This document shows, in pieces, positions 55,835-64,000 of a stretch of 64,000 nucleotides of DNA (position 1 is its first letter; each line of letters opens with the position of its first letter). A program made the position numbers and the translations under genes. The notes under the pieces were generated by a model. That model worked only from the letters and a program-made list of their open reading frames with translations, did no database searches and was not told where the DNA came from. The stretch is from Brassica napus (taxonomy: Eukaryota > Streptophyta > Magnoliopsida > Brassicales > Brassicaceae): assembly GCF_020379485.1 (NCBI RefSeq), contig NC_063437.1, forward strand, positions 186,001-250,000. The letters run 5' to 3'.

Positions 55835-58800
55835 CCTCTTCGAAAATATTGTGTTTTTGGTAAATACTTTAAATACTGAAGCCTATAATGTTTAGTGTTA
55901 TTTTAAAATTTCTAACCACATTCTACATTTGTATTAATGTATTTTAAGCTCTTTTTCATGGTATATGGGAATCGTTATAATTTTTTTATCAATTAATTTA
56001 GTAAAACTTCGTAATACTCCCTAAATCGATGAAATAACTACTATAAAATAAATATTTTCTTGAAAAACGGAGACAACAAAGGCTTCAAACCTCTTTGAAC
56101 ATCATAATATGTTAGTGCATGATGCAAGTATGCATTAAAAAAATATGGTCATATTTTTTGAAATTTTCTCAAAATCCATGTGTTAACCCCCTTCGCAAAA
56201 TATTGAGTTTTTAGTAAATACTTTATATACTGAAGCCTATAATTTTTAGCGTTGTTTTAAAATTTCTAACCACATTCTACATTTGTATTAATGTATTTTA
56301 AGCTCTTTTTCATGGTATATGGGAATCGTTATAATTTTTTTATCAATTAATTTAGTAAAACATAATAATACTTCCTAAATCGATGAAATAACTATAATAT
56401 TTTCTTGAAAAACGGAGACAACGAAGGCTCCAAACCTCTTTAAACATTATCATATGTTAGTGCATGATGCAACTATGCATTAATATAATAATATCATATT
56501 TTTTGAAATTTTCTCAAAATCCATGTGTTAACCCCTTCGCAAAATATTGAATTTTCGGTAAATATTTTATATACTGAAGCCTATAATTTTTAGAGTTGTT
56601 TTAAAATTTCTAACCACATTCTACATTTGTATAAATGTAGTTTAAGCTCTTTTTCGTGGTATATGAGAATCGTTATGATTTGTTTATCAATTAATTTAGT
56701 AAAGCTTCAAAATACTCCCTAAATCGATGAAATAACTACAATAAAATAACTATTTTCTTTAAAAACGGAGACAACAAAGGATCCCAACCTCTTTGAACAT
56801 CATGATATGTTAGTGCAGGATGCAACTATGCATTAAAATAATAAAGTCATACTTTAAATACTGAAGCCTATAATGTTTAGTGTTATTTTAAAATTTCTAA
56901 CCACATTCTACATTTGCATTAATGTATTTTAAGCTCTTTTTCATGGTATATGGGAATCGTTATAATTTGTTTATCAATTAATTTAGTAAAACTTCGTAAT
57001 ACTCCCTAAATCGATGAAATAACTACTATAAAATAAATATTTTCTTGAAAAACAGAGACAACGAAGGCTTCAAACCTCTTTGAACATCATATTATGTTAG
57101 TGCATGATGCAAGTATGCATTAAAAAAATATGGTCATATTTTTTGAAATTTTCCCAAAATCCATGTGTTAACCCCTTCGCAAAATATTGAGTTTTTAGTA
57201 AATACTTTATATACTGAAGCCTATAATTTTTAGCGTTATTTTAAAATTTCTAACCACATTCTACATTTGTATTAATGTATTTTAAGCTCTTTTTCATGGT
57301 ATATGGGAACCGTTATAATTTTTTTATCAATTAATTTAGTAAAACTTAATAATACTTCCTAAATCGATGAAATAACTACAATATTTTCTTGAAAAACGGA
57401 GACAACGAAGGCTCCAAACCTCTTTAAATATTATCATATTATAGTGCATGATGCAACTATGCATTAATATAATAATATCATATTTTTTGAAATTTTCTCA
57501 AAATCCATGTGTTAACCCCTTCGCAAAATATTGAGTTTTTGGTAAATATTTTATATACTGAAGCCTATAATTTTTAGCGTTGTTTTAAAATTTCTAACCA
57601 CATTCTACATTTGTATTAATGTAGTTTAAGCTCTTTTTCATGGTATATGAGAATCGTTATGATTTGTTTATCAATTAATTTAGTAAAACTTCAAAATACT
57701 CCCTAAATCGATGAAATAACTACAATAAAATAACTATTTTCTTTAAAAACGGAGACAACAAAGGCTCCCAACCTCTTTGAACATCATGATATGTTAGTGC
57801 AGGATGCAACTATGCATTAAAATAATAATGTCATACTTTAAATACTGAAGCCTATAATGTTTAGTGTTATTTTAAATTTTCTAACCACATTCTACATTTT
57901 TATTAATGTATTTTAAGCTCTTTTTCATGGTATATGGGAATCGTTATAATTTGTTTATCAATTAATTTAGTAAAACTTCGTAATACTCTCTAAATCGATG
58001 AAATAACTACTATAAAATAAATATTTTCTTGAAAAACGGAGACAACAAAGGCTTCAAACCTCTTTGAACATCATAATATGTTAGTGCATGATGCAAGTAT
58101 GCATTAAAAAAATATGGTCATATTTTTTGAAATTTTCTCAAAATCCATGTGTTAACCCCCTTCGCAAAATATTGAGTTTTTAGTAAATACTTTATATACT
58201 GAAGCCTATAATTTTTAGAGTTGTTTTAAAATTTCTAACCACATTCTACATTTGTATTAATGTATTTTAAGCTCTTTTTCATGGTATATGGGAATCGTTA
58301 TAATTTTTTTATCAATTAATTTAGTAAAACATAATAATACTTCCTAAATCGATGAAATAACTATAATATTTTCTTGAAAAACGGAGACAACGAAGGCTCC
58401 AAACCTCTTTAAACATTATCATATGTTAGTGCATGATGCAACTATGCATTAATATAATAATATCATATTTTTTGAAATTTTCTCAAAATCCATGTGTTAA
58501 CCCCTTCGCAAAATATTGAATTTTTGGTAAATATTTTATATACTGAAGCCTATAATTTTTAGAGTTGTTTTAAAATTTCTAACCACATTCTACATTTATA
58601 TTAATGTATTTTAAGCTCTTTTTCATGGTATATGAGAATCGTTATAATTTGTTTATCAATTAATTTAGTAAAACTTCAAAATACTCCCTAAATCGACGAA
58701 ATAACTATTATAAAATAACTATTTTCTTTTAAAACGGAGACAACAAAGGATCCCAACCTCTTTGAACATCATGATATGTTAGTGCAGGATGCAACTATGC

Positions 58801-61800
58801 ATTAAAATAATAATATCATATTTTTTGAAATTTTCTCAAAATCTATGTGCTAACTCCCTTCGCAAATATTGAGTTTTTGGTAAATACTTTATATACTGAA
58901 GCCTATAATTTTTAGTGTTGTTTTAAAATTTCTAACCACTTTCTACATTTGTATTAATGTATTTTAAACTTTTTTTCATGGTATATGGGAATCGTTATAA
59001 TTTGTTTATCAAATAATTTAGTAAAAGTTTAAAATACTTCCTAAATCGATGAAATAACTACTATAAAATAACTATTTTCTTGAAAAACGGAGACAACGAA
59101 GGCTCCAAACCTCTTTGAACATCATCATATGTTAGTGCATGATGCAACTATGCATTAAAATAATAATGTCATATTTTTTGAAATTTTCTCAAAATCCATG
59201 TGTTAACCCCCTTCGCAAAATATTGAGTTTTTAGTAAATACTTTATATACTGAAGCCTATAATTTTTAGAGTTGTTTTAAAATTTCTAACCACATTCTAC
59301 ATTTGTATTAATGTATTTTAAGCTCTTTTTCATGGTATATGGGAATCGTTATAATTTTTTTATCAATTAATTTAGTAAAACATAATAATACTTCCTAAAT
59401 CGATGAAATAACTATAATATTTTCTTGAAAAACGGAGACAACGAAGGCTCCAAACCTCTTTAAACATTATCATATGTTAGTGCATGATGCAACTATGCAT
59501 TAATATAATAATATCATATTTTTTGAAATTTTCTCAAAATCCATGTGTTAACCCCTTCGCAAAATATTGAATTTTTGGAAAATATTTTATATACTGAAGC
59601 CTATAATTTTTAGAGTTGTTTTAAAATTTCTAACCACATTCTACATTTATATTAATGTATTTTAAGCTCTTTTTCATGGTATATGAGAATCGTTATAATT
59701 TGTTTATCAATTAATTTAGTAAAACTTCAAAATACTCCCTAAATCGACGAAATAACTATTATAAAATAACTATTTTCTTTTAAAACGGAGACAACAAAGG
59801 ATCCCAACCTCTTTGAACATCATGATATGTTAGTGCAGGATGCAACTATGCATTAAAATAATAATATCATATTTTTTGAAATTTTCTCAAAATCTATGTG
59901 CTAACTCCCTTTGCAAATATTGAGTTTTTGGTAAATACTTTATATACTGAAGCCTATAATTTTTAGTGTTGTTTTAAAATTTCTAACCACTTTCTACATT
60001 TGTATTAATGTATTTTAAACTTTTTTTCATGGTATATGGGAATCTTATAATTTGTTTATCAAATAATTTAGTAAAAGTTTAAAATACTTCCTAAATCGAT
60101 GAAATAACTACTATAAAATAACTATTTTCTTGAAAAACGGAGACAACGAAGTCTCCAAACCTCTTTGAACATCATCATATGTTAGTGCATGATGCAACTA
60201 TGCATTAAAATAATAATGTCATATTTTTTGAAATTTTCTCAAAATCCATGTGTTAACCCCTTCGAAAATATTGTGTTTTTGGTAAATACTTTAAATACTG
60301 AAGCCTATAACGTTTAGAGTTATTTTAAAATTTCTAACCACATTCTACATTTGTATTAATGTATTTTAAGCTCTTTTTCATGGTATATGGGAATCATTAT
60401 AATTTGTTTATCAATTAATTTAGTAAAACTTCGTAATACTCCCTAAATCGATGAAATAACTACTATAAAATAAATATTTTCTTGAAAAACGGAGACAACG
60501 AAGGCTTCAAACCTCTTTGAACATCATAATATGTTAGTGCATGATGCAAGTATGCATTAAAAAATATGATAATATTTTTTGAAATTTTCTCAAAATCTAT
60601 GTGTTAACCCCTTCGCAAAATATTGAGTTTTTAGTAAATACTTTATATACTGAAGCCTATAATTTTTAGCATTGTTTTAAAATTTCTAACCACATTCTAC
60701 ATTTGTATTAATGTATTTTAAGCTCTTTTTCATGGTATATGGGAATCGTTATAATTTGTTTATCAATTAATTTAGTAAAACTTTATAATACTTCTTAAAT
60801 CGATGAAATAGCTACAATATTTTCTTGAAAAACGGAGACAACGAAGGCTCCAAATCTCTTTAAACATCATCATATGTTAGTGCATGATGCAACTATACAT
60901 TAATATAATAATATCATATTTTTGAAATTTTTCTCGAAATCCATGTGTTAACCCCTTCGCAAAATATTGAGTTTTTGGTAAATATTTTATATACTGAAGC
61001 CTATAATTTTTATCTTTGTTTTAAAATTTATAGCCACATTCTACATTTGTATTAGTGTATTTTAAGCTCTTTTTCATGGTATATGAGAATCGTTATAATT
61101 TGTTTATCAATTAATTTAGTAAAACTTCAAAATACTCCCTAAATCGACGAAATAACTTTTATAAAATAACTATTTTCTTTAAAAACGGAGACAACAAAGG
61201 ATCCCAACCTCTTTGAACATCATGATATGTTAGTGCAGGATGCAACTATGCATTAAAATAATAATGTCATATTTTTTGAAATTTTCTCAAAATCCATGTG
61301 CTAACCCCCTTCGCAAATATTGAGTTTTTGGTAAATACTTTATATACTGAAGCCTATAATTTTTAGTATTGTTTTAAAATTTCTAACCACTTTCTACATT
61401 TGTATTAATGCATTTTAAACTATTTTTCATGGTATATGGGAATCGTTATAATTTGTTTATCAAATAATTTAGTAAAAGTTTAAAATACTTCCTAAATCGA
61501 TGAAATAACTACTATAAAATAACTATTTTCTTAAAAACGGAGACAACGAAGGCTCCAAACCTCTTTGAACATCATCATATGTTAGTGCATGATGCAACTA
61601 TGCATTAAAATAATAATGTCATATTTTTTGAAATTTTCTCAAAATCCATGTGTTAACCCCTTCGAAAATATTGAGTTTTTGGTAAATACTTTATATACTG
61701 AAGCTTATAATCTTTAGTGAGGTTTTAAAATTTCTAACCATATTCTACATTTGTATTTATGTATTTTAAGGTATTTTTCATGGTATATGTTAATCGTTAT

Positions 61801-62626
61801 AATCTTTTATCAATTAATTTAATAAATTTTCATAGTACTCCTTAAATCGTTGGAATAACCACTATAAAATAACTATTTTCTTAAAAACAAAGGCTCCAAA
61901 CCTCTTTAAACATGATGATATGTTAGTTAAGGATGCAATTTTGCATTAAAACAATATTCTCATATTTTTTGAACTTTTCTAAAAATCCATGTGTTAACCC
62001 CCCTTCGAAAATATTTAGTTTTTGGTAAATACTTTATATACTGAAACCTATAATCTTTAGTGATATTTAAAATTGCTAACCACATTCTACATTTGTATTT
62101 ATGTATTTTAAGGTATTTTTCACGGTATATGTTAATCGTTATAATTTTTTATCAATTAATTTAATAAAACTTCATAATACTCCCTAAATCGATGGAATAA
62201 CCACTATAAAATAACTATTTTCTTGAAAAACAAAGGCTCCAAACCTCTTTGAACATCAAAATATGTTAGAGCAGGATGCAACTATGCATTAAAATAATAA
62301 TGTCATAATTTTTAAAATTTTCTCAAAATCCATGTGTTAACCCCTTCGCAAAATATTGAGTTTTTGGTAAATATTTTATATACTGAAACCTATGATTTTT
62401 AGCATTCTTTTAAAATTTCTAACCACATTCCACATTTGTATTAATTTATTTTAAGCTCTTTTTTATGGTATATGAGAATCGTTATAATTTGTTTATCAAT
62501 TAATTTAGTAAAACTTCATAATACTCCCTAAATCGATGAAATAACTATTATAAAATAATTATTTTCTTGAAAAACAGAGACAACAAAGACTCCAAACCTC
62601 TTTGAACTTCATCATATGTTAGTGCA
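55835..62626 (+). repeat. 352-bp satellite, right block
   Basis: About 6.8 kb of the same satellite in the same orientation, ending at GTTAGTGCATA near 62626. Several monomers are shortened: some lack about 20 bp around CTATAAAATAACTA, and two (about 56850 and 57835) have lost about 75 bp between AATGTCATA and CTTTAAATACTG. Confidence 0.95.
56779..61199 (+). repeat. Higher-order repeat zone D: about 1.0-kb trimers
   Basis: The variant GGATCCCAACCTCTTTGAAC (GGCTCCC in one case) with CATGATATG recurs at 56779, 57773, 58748, 59799 and 61199, i.e. steps of 994, 975, 1051 and 1400. This fits three monomers per unit, some shortened, and four in the last step. Confidence 0.82.
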
Positions 62627-62700
62627 TAAAGAGCCGTGAATTGGAAGAAGGGTTGAGGGAGGGAGAGAGACAGAGCTAAAGAGCCGTGAATTGGAGACAA
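62627..62700 (+). repeat. Right satellite edge with short direct repeat
   Basis: AAAGAGCCGTGAATTGGA occurs at about 62628 and 62678, flanking a GA-rich segment. It marks the switch from satellite to other sequence. Confidence 0.7.
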
Positions 62701-64000
62701 CTTTTGCATGCACAGATACGCTATCATAGCGGTCAGTAATAGATGCGTAGGGCCAAAACGGGATTAAAGTTATTTAAGTCATATCATATATAGATGCCTA
62801 ATTAGGGGTCCATTTAGAGGTATAGATGTCAATTAATCTGTTTCTCCTCATGTACAACTCATCACCGGGGGGCTGAATTTTCTCTCTAGCCCTTCTTCTC
62901 TGCCTTCTCTCTAACTTCGCCAAGCAGATTTGCCGTTTCTCCGACTCCGGCTGCTCCCTCAGAGCCGGAGTCGGGTTTATTTTTGTTGATCATCAGTGGT
63001 TCTGATGCATGCATTAACTAGTCTACCCTGCTCTTGATTTCATTATATTCAGATCTGTTTTTGTCCTAATTCCAGTGATCGATTGAAACACTTGCATGTT
63101 GATTTCGAGCCTCTTTGGTTCACCTCTGGTCTTCGATCTTCTTCCTTCTCGAGCTCTCGAGAGGCTGAATCTGGTGGTGTTCTGTTTCGCTCCTTGTCAT
63201 CAACCATAAGGTCAGATCGAGATCTTCCATTTCGTCTCGCTTTTTTTAGGCGTTTCAAGTCGTTCTCCGACATCGCCGTCTCCGGTTGAAAGCTCAAGAA
63301 CAATAAACTGGTTTTGGCTAGCTGGTGATTTGAAGCTTTGGTCTCTAATTGCATGTGCTATTCACTATGGGAGGATTCACAAATCGAAAGATTGGCCAAG
63401 TTTGCTTTAATCGATTTGTCTTAGTTCAAAGATGTCTCGTTGATGTCTCTTGCTTGTTTGTTCCTTGAAATTCTGGAATTAAATCGATCTGTATTTAGGT
63501 TTGTACTAGTTATGGATGTTGTTTCTTGTCATGTTTGTCTCTTGTTTCATGTATCTCCCACTTGTGGGCTTTCGTTTCCGTGGACTTTCTCGTTGTCCGC
63601 CGGCCTTTGCATTTCCGGAATGGGTTTCACCGGACCATGTTGTAATTTCAATCTAATATAATCATAATTATTAATCCTTACACGAATTATAATTATTGAT
63701 AAGATATGCATAAGTACGCAAATATTAGTTATCTATAACTGTGAAATTCCCGTGAGAAAGGAGAAAACATAATTAAAAAAAAAAACTAAATGCTTTTTGT
63801 AGTAAATAAAACGTGGATACAATTTGGCAAGCCTGATAAATTTGTTATTTAGTGGAACCACTAAAGCTCGCACGGAAATACATTCCACCAAACCAATACC
63901 CTTTCCGTTTTCATATTTTATTCACTAATTTACATTTGCACGGCTTTGACTAACTTGATAGTACTTATATCGATATCTTCACATAATTCGTAGAAAGACA
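62701..64000. other. Unrecognised segment, GC-richer at 62860-63640
   Basis: The middle part is less AT-rich than its surroundings and CT-rich in places, as in plant leaders or non-coding retroelements. It contains a strong hairpin at 62941-62974. Frames on either strand (63049-63354 minus, 63083-63289 plus, 63440-63661 plus) are short and have no recognised domain. It could be a non-autonomous retroelement or the leader of a gene beyond the window; I cannot decide. Confidence 0.4.
62941..62974. repeat. Perfect 12-bp GC-rich inverted repeat
   Basis: CCGACTCCGGCT and AGCCGGAGTCGG are exact reverse complements separated by 10 nt. Confidence 0.88.

Noticed and set aside
32200..62626. Calling the satellite a dimer of the 176-bp Brassica centromere repeat
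   Set aside because: The length fits, but I could not align the two halves of the monomer and did not recognise the centromere consensus.

Overview
This is plant nuclear DNA, almost certainly from a Brassicaceae and most likely the Brassica/Raphanus side of the family. The grounds are plant-type spliced genes, CCCTAAA-type telomere-like DNA, Helitron ends with the CTAG terminus usual in crucifers, Stowaway, hAT-like and TRIM elements, and a gene trio (NPL4-like, GID1B, MBD4) that matches neighbouring loci near the lower end of Arabidopsis chromosome 3 (from memory, not searched).

Layout. (1) 1-4.8 kb: a LINE on the minus strand with a complete gag-like ORF1 and an ORF2 that is open to the window edge. 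(2) 4.8-17.7 kb: repeat-only DNA that may be one very large Helitron. It holds a 483-bp AT-rich tandem duplication, degenerate telomere-like arrays, a poly(A) retroposon inserted in the array, a nearly perfect 3.4-kb duplication joined by a seam of pure telomere heptamers, and many GACGACTT palindromes. (3) 17.8-31.8 kb: a gene island. A TRIM relic is followed by a small gene for a secreted protein with three C-X3-C hairpin modules, then MBD4, a FANTASTIC FOUR-like gene, GID1B, a Helitron carrying a Stowaway MITE, a tRNA-Ala(TGC) gene and an NPL4-like gene. (4) 32.2-62.6 kb: about 26.5 kb of a head-to-tail satellite with a monomer of about 352 bp. It shows several higher-order periods and is broken by two 5'-truncated LINE copies of one RNase-H-bearing family. 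(5) 62.6-64 kb: the satellite edge and an unrecognised, more GC-rich non-coding segment.

The protein genes are housekeeping or regulatory: gibberellin perception (GID1B), the CDC48/NPL4 ubiquitin pathway, chromatin (MBD4), and shoot or meristem growth (FAF-like). They do not form an operon-like unit; their proximity reflects conserved synteny. Telomere-like arrays on one side and a long satellite block on the other suggest a subtelomeric or former subtelomeric position, which is inference. Coding exons cover little of the window; most of the rest is satellite, telomere-like DNA and transposon-derived sequence.
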